DNA of 64,000 nt, taken from positions 17,101,826 to 17,165,825 of the forward strand of contig CM024187.1 in NCBI GenBank assembly GCA_013433145.1, read 5' to 3'. The stretch's first letter is position 1. Every line of letters begins with the position of its first letter. The translations under genes and the position numbers were made by a program. The notes beneath the pieces are model-generated. The model ran no database searches. It had not been told where the DNA came from and saw only the letters and a list, made by a program, of their open reading frames with translations. Positions 22,102 to 32,986 of this stretch are shown here, piece by piece. Source of the DNA: Ascaris suum (lineage: Eukaryota; Nematoda; Chromadorea; Rhabditida; Ascarididae).

Positions 22102-24625
22102 TATTAAATATTGAAAGTGCAGTGAAACTTACTGAATAAAATTGTAATTAAAAACACAGAAGAGCAAGCAATTTTATTGAAAAAAAGACATGAATCGACA
22201 AATAATGCAATGTTGGTCGATTAAGTAGAGCAATTTGTGACAGCTGAACGACTTTTTTAAATGCATTGACGAGTAGACATAGATTTTCAGAGGCGATAAC
22301 ATGCGTGGGAAGTGTGTCGAAAAAAAAGCACGTAAAGAATACCTGATGAAGTAAGATAATTCAACAACAACAACTGGGTAGAAAATTTTGGAGTTCCTTC
22401 AAAGAAAAAAAACCAACGTTCGATGTCTCTACTCCCACTAGGCAATTTCTACGGCAATCGAAACGTTTGAAATTGACGAGCCGCTTAAAAAGGCGAACTT
22501 TTCAAGTCTACAAACCTTGAATGAGAGGCTTGAAGGAGTAAGCGATAACGCTCGAACACTTTAATTATGGCAGCAACCCTTGACGATTTCAATAAAAAGA
22601 AAGCAATTCATGTGTTATTGGGCTCTTTTAGTAATAATCTAGACAACGCATACTAACAATTACAAAAAAGTTGTGGAAAATTAACGGCCGAAGAAATACT
22701 GATCCAGAAAGCAAACGTTGGCTCTGCAAGGTAGATGGAAAAGCATATCAAAAAGAGGTTAAAATGACGAACACTTCTGCAACTCGCCCATCAAACCACA
22801 AATAATAGCAAAGACCGAATAATATGCTCAGATTTTCATCGATCCGACCTCTCGTACGAACTTTTAACAAATGATCAATTTTTTGATGTGAACGGTCGGA
22901 AAACGCGGCAGCGGTTGATGTCAATTACAAGACCATATTCGGCGATTCCAGCGTTGAAAACAGGCAGACGCGTGCGCAGACAAACATCGACATATGCACA
23001 CATGCCCATTTGCGCACAGAGATTAATATCGTCGAAATTTATTTCGTAGAGGGCGATTTGTAAAATTCACAAATTCGTGCGCACTGCATGCTAGGATCCT
23101 TCTGAACACTGAGTACAGAGGCGTCGGTATATAAAATGTGCAACTACTCACACATAATGATGAATGAGCTTGCCATTTCCATTAGTTAACTTCACTCCAA
23201 AAATGAGTTAATGTCCCTCATGCACGCCACTCGCCGGGCCTTCCCAGCATCGCTGGTAAAGATCTGCAAGTGCTGCTGGAGCAGATTTGCAGCAATTACA
23301 GCCATAAGTTAGTAACGTTAATAAATTTTGCGACCGCAGTGGATCTCAACCAATCGCGAATCGAGGCAGTAGCAGTGCTCTCTAACTTGCCACCAAGAGA
23401 CGGCATAAAAATTAAGCAAAGCAGTGGCCTAGCTTGCAACTAGTGCCATTATATTTCCCTGTTCTTCTAGTACTTATGAAATCCTTGATATGCTCGGTCT
23501 TCAAACAGATTTTGTCCGGTAACTCTGAACGTTGGACATCGCCGAGCTCGTTGGGAGCCTTCCTACATCGTCTCGAACAAAATCCACCAGACTCTTGTTT
23601 ATTATTATAGGAACGTTAGAAACATTATCATCCCACTTCCCACTTCTTCATTGTAAGAGTGTTGGGCCCTCCGTTGTCTCTCTACCCTTGATTTGTCCCC
23701 GAGGGATTCGCAAATTCTTTCTCTTTAGAGGCTCAACCAGATGCTGTGTAATCTGGCAACAAGGCGAGAGGTTGAGGTTTTTTTTATGAAGCCTCAATAA
23801 AATCAACAACAGTAACGGCGGGGTGGGGGGATAACACGACGGCAAGAGGGGGAGGGGGGATGGGATCGTCCGCTCTGACAATACCTTGACAGGAATGGTG
23901 CTCCCTCAGCACCAACCAGCACCGGGCACCCCTCACACCATATCCACTCCTTGGCCCGACTGCGCATCGCCAAATTCCCGACGGACCCTCACTAGAGCGA
24001 CACCTTACGTGAGAAGCGAGAAGCCCACTGGTCTCTGTAAGGAAATATGCTCTCCTTTTATACACACCGACCCATGCCCCAACGCATTTGTAAAGTTTTC
24101 TTTGTTTTATGGTCATCACTTCTCTGCTCTGTCCGAAACCAGCTGATCTACAATTTATTGACCATCCTTACATCATTACCAACAACCGAAGTTTTAGTAA
24201 CCATCCTTTTTGCTTCCGCCGATTAATCATCTCCGCCGAGACGAAATAGAGGAGAATAAAGTCTGCCAAGACGAAGGATGAGCCAGATTTTCTTGGCAAT
24301 TTTTCTGAACTTGCTTGAGATTCGAAATGTGCGAAAGTTCGGAGTGGATCGCTGGGAAAGCAGGGAAGAAAGTACGACACCATTTAGGGTTATAATTTTG
24401 TGGACACTGAAAATGATATTGGGTATTGCTTTGATTAAGTATGGGAAGTGCAGACGAAACGCTCGAGGTCTAGAACTATGTTCCGAAAAATGGAAAACTA
24501 AAATAAATAAATAAATCACTTCCATATTAGTGCTTATCCACTACTGAATGGAGAATTCTTCTATTCATCGACTGTTTTGTTCAATGATTCACCTGTGTTT
24601 CTCGTTATTGAGGTGTCTGCACCCC

Positions 24626-24676
24626 TTATTCTGCACATTTTATTTTTTTTTTGCTCGCAACCTAGAAAGCTGATCA
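24626..24676 (+). repeat. Direct repeat pair, copy 1
   Basis: TTATTCTGCACATTTTATTTT, a T run, GCTCGCAACCTAGAAAGCTG and ATCA. It is repeated at 24837-24886 in the same orientation with a few substitutions and a shorter T run. Confidence 0.75.
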
Positions 24677-24836
24677 ATTAAGAGATGATTGAGCCGTTCC
24701 AGTGATTCATCAACCCGAGAACCAAAAAAGCATATTTTACGCTAGTTGATTTGTGTTGCTCAGGTTGAATAGCAGGGAGGCAAGTTTATTACGGAATATT
24801 TATATCGGTGACAGGAAGAGTCGCATTATGAAGATA

Positions 24837-24886
24837 TTATTCTGCACATTTTATTTTTTTGCTCATAACCTGGGAAGCTGGTCAGG
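24837..24886 (+). repeat. Direct repeat pair, copy 2
   Basis: Second copy of the 24626 unit (TTCTGCACATTTTATTTTTTT, then GCTCATAACCTGGGAAGCTGG). The copies start about 211 bp apart, which suggests an old local duplication or two insertions of one short element. Confidence 0.75.
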
Positions 24887-25794
24887 TGACTGAGTGGAAT
24901 GCAAAAAGTGCCTATTGTACCAACGCGACCGGCTCACCTCTGAACGTGTTTACCTATTTTCTCGAGTTTGTCAACAGAGGTTAATAGAAAGGGATTCACG
25001 ACCAGTAGTATAAACCTTATCTGTGTTCAGGTAAAGGGGCCAGAGAGATGAGGAATGCAGACATAAAACCTTCCATTCAAGTCAGAGCAAGGTGCAACTG
25101 CAGATTCAAAGAAAACTGTCACAGCAACGCAACATGGTGATCGTTTGAACATTTAGTAGAGACATATTACCGGTCTAGAAAACCCCTTCTCGGAGATCTA
25201 TTTTTAATTTTGAGATGCCCCCTAGAATTTCTAAGAAACGACCTAATTCCCATGTCCTCTTCTGTGCATGTAATATTATAACCGTGAAGGTTGTCGCTGC
25301 CATACTTTTAATCACTTGCAAGAATCAATTTTCCACTTTCGTTGCATTCCGCTGTTTAACCGACTCAGGTATGGCTGTGCCCGTCGTGCTGTCCTGATTT
25401 TAGTGGAAAGGACCTATAATTTTTAGTATTCCGTGGTGGCGGTGGGAGGCATTTGGTTCACAGCTGTTTATGCTGTGTTTTCTTCATAGCTGCTGTGTGG
25501 AGACGGTCTTATACCGCACTTAGACCGGTTGTATCGGATAAATTCTAACCAAGGCAAATTATTTTGTATTTTGTGACAAATTGTGCTGTTCCCTTTATAT
25601 GTACATATATGTAGTTTTATTTCAAATCAAACTTATTTAATAAAGGTACGTAGTTCCATCCTGTCCATGAAGTAGTTGCCTCCTCAGAGTTACAAGCTTC
25701 TCAAGATTTCTGATAGTGGAAAAGAAATTATTAAAGAGAAGGTTGCTCTTCAAAAAATTTTAGCAAGCAATCACAACGGTATGTAACGTATATC

Positions 25795-25905
25795 ATACAG
25801 TACGCATGCATCTATGTATATATGTACATTTGCAGGCATATATACACATCTATATACATTTATGCATGCATACGTATGTACATACGTACTTGAATATATC
25901 TCGTT
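25795..25905. repeat. Palindrome-rich alternating purine/pyrimidine segment
   Basis: Dense short palindromes such as GCATGC, TATATA, ACGTATGTACATACGT and TGCATGCA. The sequence alternates purine and pyrimidine for long stretches, so it could extrude small cruciforms or adopt Z-like DNA. No gene is associated with it. Confidence 0.6.
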
Positions 25906-28765
25906 ACTTAATTTATTTATGTCGGCTTATCTTTGATTTCCTTGTTGACGATGTTTTATCGCTTCTAACATACTGCTGACTAATTTTGTGCGTTTGTATG
26001 GGAAACGATTTGCGGTTACTAGAGCGGCAGCAGTTGTATCGGTGATTTGCCTCTCCTTCATACTCACCTAACAGTTGCGTAGATATATAGGTATCATTCA
26101 TAAACGTTTCGTTGTGTCCACTTTGCATAGCTTAGCATGCAGTGTATATTCGAGTATTGTCCCCTCATCTTTCTGATCGGTGTGGTCGCAGAGATGTCAC
26201 TTAGTTCATATATCAGCTAATCCAGTCTTCCTCAATTCGCCTCTGTGTCTACGTCTTCTGTCGTCTGTCCATCTATTGGTTCTGTTTTGTGAATTGCTTT
26301 TGCTCAGTCCACATATGCCATTCTTATAGCTTAGGTGAATCGTGTTACGATTCGGCAGCAGTTAAGTTGATTGCAGGTGGTTGTAAAATGGCACTTTATG
26401 AGTCCGAAATTGTAAAAAAAAATCGGTAGTAGTGGTCGGCGATGCTAAAATTTCGCATGATGTGGGGGACAGCAGACTTTTTTGATCAATCCTTCCCTTT
26501 CGAATATCCTCCCTTCTAAAGTTTTTTGTAAAAGACAACACTTTCGCATATAACAAAAGGTCAGCCGGAAAACGTTTGGAATGTCACGTGATGTTACCGT
26601 GGCCTTCCAAAGGATTTGAAAAAATTAGCCAACTGAGCACATTCCCTCCCGGTAAATCTTTCTTTTCACTACTTCTCCATTCTCATCCTCCCAGATTTTC
26701 TGGGAGTTCCGCTTTACCACATCAAAAGCCACATAGAAAGTGTCTGTAGGCGGTTACCGAATAAAAATAGAAATTTTCGGCCAGGATTATAGTCATGACG
26801 ATATAGTGCTGACACAGTTACCTCGCAAAGATTTGAAGCGAAGGTGTACCACGAGCAATCGAACTCCTCACCTTTCCCTTCTTCCGCCCAACTTCGACGA
26901 GCAGAAGTGCATCCTATAGTTTGAATGGAGGAAATGCGATGGAAAGAATATGAAATAGTTTGAAGTCACATGTTTGCTGTCATTTAACGAGCTCTGCAGT
27001 TACTTCATGCGCGTTATGTTTTACCCGGTTCTTCTTTTAGACTGGTAGGTTTGGGCGACTTGTCAATCAGGTAGAAGTTGCTCAGCAGCTGCGGCGGTGT
27101 TCTGCCATTCTTTTTTGCACTCCTGTGTTCCTGTGTACAACCTGTAAACAAAACTTGTCGTCCGATCCTGTTTATGAGAATCCCTTTTTGAGTACTTCCA
27201 TACATGTCGTGCAGTGAAAAGTGCACCGTCGTTCTCTGATAGATCTGTGCAGGTTGCCTCCTTTTACGATTTTCGGGAAAGCAGGTGACGGAAATCCAGA
27301 CGGCGGTCAATGCAGCAAAAAAAGCAAGAAAAGGGAGTTCCTCAGTAAAGTTCGTGCCTTCTAATAAAGTATAAGTCAAGACACATTGAGAAGCTAAATT
27401 GAAGTATGCAGACCAGCAGCACAAATAATGTTGCTTAATCTACCACCGTGAGAGGAAGAGTGACTGCAGGAGGAAATCTATGTATTCAAGGCTTGCGTGG
27501 ACGTTTCCTCATCTGCTTTCCCTCTTACCCTTCCTCTTCCTTCTTTTCTTTCCGCCCGTATCCTCCTTTATATTGGATCCAAATATTGCTCTTCGTGATT
27601 CGTTTTCTAACCAACAGAAATGTTTTGGTAGCTTCTAAATTTCACGAAGATGGGTGCAGGAATGGAATGAAGAGAGAGATAGATGGAACTTTAGTGCTGA
27701 GTTTTTCTGGCGTCCAAAGGCTTGGGTTATTTGGCGCCGAAAAATTTTCTCAGTGCTTCATGTGGGATACATCTGTGAGCTAGAACCATCGGCGTTCCCA
27801 TTGATTGCAGATTTTCGAGCATGAAAGGTGCTGGAAATGGGTATTAAGAAAGTATTCGAATATTTGATATTAATTATGGGATCGAAATATGAGTCTTTAT
27901 TGCTCAGCAGGTGGGATATTTCGACTTCAACGCTTGAATTTGGTAAGCTGAGGGAAATGACTTTATGTTTTCACACCGCAATTCGTAAAGCATTGGGGAA
28001 AGAGGAAGGGGGGGGGGGAGGGGGGAGTGTCGCATATTTATAAATCGATTAGAATTTTGGCTCAAAATAGCTCGTTATGTCCAGTGCTTTAAGTTTGAAT
28101 TAGGAGGTTAAACATGCTTCGATGGTCGATAAGTAAAGGGTTCTGAAGGTACATGCCTAGGTTAGAGACACCTACGATCATGCGTTTTTCCTCTGTTTGT
28201 AACCTTGTTGTATGCATCTATTTGTGCTCGATGAAGCCGATTCATATCCAGTTGCACTATGTTTTAAGTTTGCAAACACTTCAAAAATTGCAGGTAACGT
28301 GTTGTCCGGAGGTATTTCGAGTGCCATATGCGCGCATCGTATGGATAAAATAATTCGTCTCACTGACAGCAGTAATTGTCTTTTTCTTTTAATCAACAAT
28401 TTTAGGATATTGACAGTTTTTACTGCAATGCGTAGTCTGGTTGGGTGAATTTTTTCGATGCTCTTCTTCATGCAGGAAAATGAATACATAAATGAATGAA
28501 ACAGTGCTTACTCGCATACAATGCAGTACAGTTTTGCAAAGACATAGGTGTTCTAAGAGGTAGCAAAAATACTGCTCCAGATAAGCGCTAGAAAGGGGAG
28601 GAGGAGGATAACAATTGGCATTATAAGTCATATTGTTTTGCAATATTCGACTGGTTTTAACTGAAATATAACTTTCCGTGGTGTCTCGACAAGGTAAGCA
28701 TCGTAAATGAAAGCTGCTGCTTCCTTTCTCTTACTTTGAACTATTTTATTGCAATTTTTCGACAG

Positions 28766-30027
28766 GTAAGTTGTGATCGTTTTTCAGCGTTTGAGGTGGC
28801 GTTATCACGTGCAGTTGCTGTTCTTGAATCTGGAGGCGTTATCGCTCTCCCAACGGATACGATCTATGGGCTTTCGACGACGCTTAGCAATGCCGATAAG
28901 CTATTCAAATTGAAATTCCGCAGTCGGATGAAACCTTTCGCACTCTTCCTCAGTGATGTCACCGAAATTTCGAAGTTTGTTTTGCATACTTTTTTTTAAT
29001 CGTGCGCATACTTCAGTCTTTTTTCTTCATTACAATATCGCATTTTTCGTATTGAACAAGACGAATTGAAGGATGTAGATTTCTGCTCTTCGCTACTGCA
29101 ATATTATTTTATCATTTTTCACCTACTGGTGTATCTTCTTATTTAAATTTAGGCGGTGCAATATTGTCATTAAGGGTTGCTCACTTGTAAGGCATAAACT
29201 AATTGTCATTCATTTCATTGAGACCGTTTTGTCTTAAATAGATCCTGCCAAAGTTAATATGTACTTCGAAATTCTCCATTTATAGCTGTGGTGTTCACAA
29301 CGTTTGCAACCTTTCCAAACGAACCTATTCTCGAGAACATTTGCGACATTTGTTAATTCCAAAAAAGACGAACATATGTTAGAGATTAAAGAAGAGGGCA
29401 GAGAGGGAAGTATGTTCAAGAAAGCTAATGAGGCATGCATTTAGGCAAGTCTTCATATTTTTTCTTAACATGATGTGGCATTTGAGGTCCGGCCCAGGTT
29501 TCTGAACTCACTGTACCAGAACACCGGATAATGGTTTTGTTGCAGATCAATCCTAGACATGGCTTTTTGTTCGAGGTGGGGTACCTACTTTAGAGTATTT
29601 CATGTTCACAAGCTTTCAAGTGAGATTATAGGGAGAGGGCTTATAGAGGGTGCCTGTGTTTATGTATAATCACTAGAACTGGGTTGGCAGCAGAATGTCG
29701 AATTTCTGTTTCTTTTTTGGGTTCTGGTTTCGAAACTTTGAATCAATGAGCGGAACGTAGTAGAGTCAAAATAGCGATCTGCTAAACTGTTGTGATCTTG
29801 ATTGTGGAGTAACAGTTCTGGAGGTTGATTAAGTCTGTATGTTGTTTTGCTTTGTTGACATCACTTGGCGCTGGCGGGGAAAGGGGACATTTTTTCCATG
29901 GATCGAAAACAATCCCAAACACACGTTTTTAGTCTGAAAGAGGAAGCGGTATTCAGTGTTCGTTTCGCAAATTTGTCGACCATAATTTAATGGACCCGGA
30001 ATTTTGTAAAATGGGGAAAGCAATTCG

Positions 30028-30086
<59 letters not shown>

Positions 30087-31085
30087 ACGCTCAGTCGAAG
30101 AATGGGTCTCAAGTATAAATCATTTTTTAAAGTACTGCAGTAGAGTTGGAGCCATTGCGAGTTCTGTCTTGCTAAGACGACATTATAGAATTCTTCCAAT
30201 AAATCCATGAAGGGGTTCTTGGGGATCAAGTAATCAGAACCTAGGAGGGGGCTTCAAGAAAGGTATAATTCCAAAAAGCAGAAAGTCGTCGCTGATTTCG
30301 ACGTTTCGTAGGTCGATGGCCTACGCCGTAAATTCTCGCACTTCATTAATTTTTTTTACATGCGATGCACCCTTTTGTTCTAAATCCCGATGTGGGCTTG
30401 GTCGTTTGTTGTTTGTTCTGTTATTCCTAGACAGCAACTCATATTTCTTTTCCGCATCCCATCCATCCTCCTTTTTACTCCATCCTGTTTTCTGTCTCTT
30501 TCTCTTTCTTTAAATATGGGCATAAACTTGAACAAGCTGATGATTTCTATTTCAAGATGGGCGATCCCGACGATAGGTATCCATACGATGAGGCGCCTTC
30601 TGCCTGGTCCAGTCACGCTGGTGTTTAATAGATCATCGCGACTTCCTGCGGAATTCAACGAAGGGCATCGCACTATTGGCATTCGCATTCCTGATCACAG
30701 TTTTGTTCATGCTCTCAGCAAGCGACTTGGCGATACGCCACTTGCGCAAACAAGTGCAAACTTGTCGGGTGCTGCAGAGAATCCAGTCTCGGTGGAGGTG
30801 ATTCTTTCATTTGTGTCAAGATGAGGGAGCTTCTTAACAAGCCATTAATAAGAACTGATTAAACGTCCGAGAAGGCTTTTAATGGGTGATACAGATCGCT
30901 GCCAAAAACGTCCGGTTAAGATTGCTCTTTCGTTGAAGGACTTTGAAGACCTGTGGCCGGGCGTGGATCTCATCATCGATGGCGACGTTCTGAAAGATCC
31001 GACAGGGAAGGTTTCACGGCGCGGGAGTACGGTGGTGAATCTGTGCATTCCTGGCACTTACAGTATCATACGCGACGGTTGGTAA
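28766..31085 (+). CDS. YRDC/Sua5-type threonylcarbamoyl-AMP synthase (5' end missing)
   Basis: Exons 28766-28974, 30557-30797 and 30939-31085 join in phases 2 and 0 to a 198-codon open frame. The product would make threonylcarbamoyl-AMP from threonine, bicarbonate and ATP, the first step of t6A37 formation in ANN-decoding tRNAs. Visible family blocks in order: GGVIALPTDTIYGLS, KFRSRMKPFALFL (the K-x-R nucleotide-site motif), RRLLPGPVTLVF, IGIRIPDHSF, TSANLSGAAENP, FEDLWPGVDLIIDG, RRGSTVVNL and YSIIRDG. The order and spacing match animal YRDC. The initiator exon (usually with a mitochondrial leader) was not found upstream of the acceptor at 28765. The frame stops at TAA 31083-31085. A GTAAGC donor overlaps this stop (31082), so another short C-terminal exon is possible; animal homologues extend about 25 residues further. 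Confidence 0.88.
30030..30084. repeat. (TA)n microsatellite in intron 1 of the YRDC gene
   Basis: About 54 bp of alternating A and T lie between exons 1 and 2 of the YRDC gene. It is similar in length to the run at 3.9 kb. Confidence 0.96.
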
Positions 31086-32083
31086 GCGCTTTTCCGGTAA
31101 TCGGTTGGCCACAGCACGACAATTTTGCACCGGATCGTATTGCAGTCGCTGGTTTTCACTTTCTGAACTTTTAATAACAAAGAAAAAGTTGCACCGGGCT
31201 ACCACGGTGATTGGTTGCAGCAGCCAGTTGAAATACCTACTGAGGCATTTTAGGATCGGTCTCTTTTAACGGTTCGCTCTTTGATCCAATCATCATTGCG
31301 GAATGTTTCTTCCTCTTTGTATCTTTCTCATAGTACTCCTCCTCCGTTTTCTTTCTCATTTGCTTCCTCCAGTTCCTTATCATCCTGCATGTCCAGTTTG
31401 GCACGAAATAGAAAGCTTGCTGTCATTGTTCTCGTAGAGGAGCATTCAGAATCGCAAAGTGCACCTTAAAGGTGTTTACCGAAGGACTATAGATAACCAA
31501 AATGCGTTCGCAGCGCATTGTCCCATATCCTCGAACTGTGCATTGGTGAGATCGCCGTTTTTGAAATCTGAGAGGGTTGTGGCTGGGTGTGTGCAAGGTA
31601 CCGTCGCGAGAGTCGCCTTCCGAAAGATGTCTTAGAGCCCTATCAAGCTGATTATTGAACTCGCTAAAAAATATTAGAGTAAATGTGCGCTGAGTTTGAT
31701 GCTGCTTTTCGTGCATATATTTGAATGTCCTGTCCTCTCGAAAAAATAGCCGACCAGCTTATATCATTTATTCGTCTGAGTCGATGGTTCGTCATATTTT
31801 ATATAAGAGCTTTGCCTATCGTGTTTTTCGTCGATGGGATGTTTTGCCGTCTGAAATCGTCCCTGCCAGAAAAATTCTATCTTACTTGCCGATTACGAGA
31901 TTTTGATCTAACATTGGTCTGTGACCTTGACTTCTGTCTGATTCTGAGGGTTCTCATTATACTTTATGTTTTCCCTTTTTGCTGTTGTTTTCTTGTTATT
32001 AGGCTGCCCAGTATTACATTCAATTAAGCTTCCAGGGCTGTACTGTCGTTCGGTTTTTTTCATGCTATTATTGCTGTTCATTC

Positions 32084-32089
32084 AATAAA
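32084..32089 (+). terminator. Candidate polyadenylation signal
   Basis: AATAAA about 1 kb after the YRDC stop and 240 bp before the next recognisable exon (32330). It could end the YRDC transcript, but this is weak because the hexamer is common in AT-rich DNA. Confidence 0.25.
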
Positions 32090-32329
32090 TGGAATAGTCA
32101 GTATTGTATTTGTCTTTTTACTATCTTTTACGATTATACTTAGTTTTGCTAAGGTAAGTTCATTCAATTCACAGGTTTCTTTCATTCCATAGGCCGTCAG
32201 ATGATCGTACTGGATCGTGCTGCTGCCATAACTCTGCTCTTTAAATTGTTCGTTTACTTAGTTTTCTCCATAATGCATTTTTAACGCTAGTGCACCTTAT
32301 GAGCCTTGCTGATTTATGCGTCTTTACAG

Positions 32330-32986
32330 CATATAGAACTCGAAAATCTGAGGACCTCAGTTTTTTATTTGAATGCGTGCCTGAAGCGCTTGGGAACATA
32401 CCTTAACTACCGGCAACGTCGAGGAATGGACGAATTCAAGATAGTGAACACAAAAGTAGGCTGTGGGTGTGAAATCTTTTAGTAGTCCATTTTCATGACT
32501 TCAAATCACACATATCGCATTTCGTCGAACTCATAAAAATACGGGACTTCCAATGTTATGAACAGTTTTCGGCAAATCTTTTCCAGCTGCACACAAGGTC
32601 CTCTGTACTTTCAATTAATGCGGGTTTTTAAGCTTAGTAACACGCTGTTCTTTGCCGTGCATGACGGACTGTGATCAGAGCTGGCTGATCTCTTAATATA
32701 CGTTTTCTTGAGATTCGTTGTCTGCATCTACAAAGAGCGTCGTTCTGCACTATGCTGCGTTTGCTGAAGGATGTTTTCAGTGCATGCAGAGAATTGCGGG
32801 AATTCAAAAGCGTTGGTTGCACGTTTATTTCATTTTTATGCTTTCATCGTCTACTGTGTGAATTCACAAAGGATTGTCTGTTAAGGGTTCTCATTTCAGC
32901 GCACGCTCATCAACGGAGGAAAGGCTGAGGGACTGCGGTTTAACGGCGATCACCGATGGGGAGTCATCTGTGAGATGAACTTGTAA
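32330..32986 (+). CDS. Unrecognised protein, last two exons
   Basis: Two exons with strong splice signals join in phase 0. Exon 32330-32455 follows CTTTACAG and ends at AAA|GTAGGC. Exon 32900-32986 follows TCATTTCAG and ends in TAA. Together they encode 70 residues: HIELENLRTSVFYLNACLKR, LGTYLNYRQRRGMDEFKIVN, then TKRTLINGGKAEGLRFNGD and HRWGVICEMNL. The first exon looks like an amphipathic helix; the second is Gly-rich and ends just after a Trp. Composition and open phase argue for real coding sequence, but I do not recognise the family. No upstream exon or start was identified between 31.1 and 32.3 kb. It follows the YRDC gene on the same strand, so operon-style cotranscription is conceivable but unsupported. 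Confidence 0.55.

Larger units (their letters stand above)
21938..28765. other. Repeat-rich stretch with no assigned gene
   Basis: After the GILT-B 3' end I find no exon with family-level evidence. It contains purine/G-rich tracts (about 23.8 kb and 28.0 kb), a GC-richer island at about 23.85-24.05 kb, a diverged 50-bp direct repeat pair (24.63/24.84 kb) and a palindrome-rich segment at 25.8 kb. A 136-codon minus-strand open frame (27014-27424) has a hydrophobic start, but no splice or homology support was seen. The missing 5' exon of the YRDC gene may lie near the right end. Confidence 0.45.

Noticed and set aside
22440..23330. Possible decayed retroelement (short gag-like frames, a TATAAAA motif)
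   Set aside because: Frames are broken and too short to assign, no terminal repeats were found, and no reverse transcriptase or protease motif is visible.
30390..30824. 144-codon plus-strand frame as a stand-alone gene
   Set aside because: Its second half is exon 2 of the YRDC gene; the first half is intron before the acceptor at 30556.
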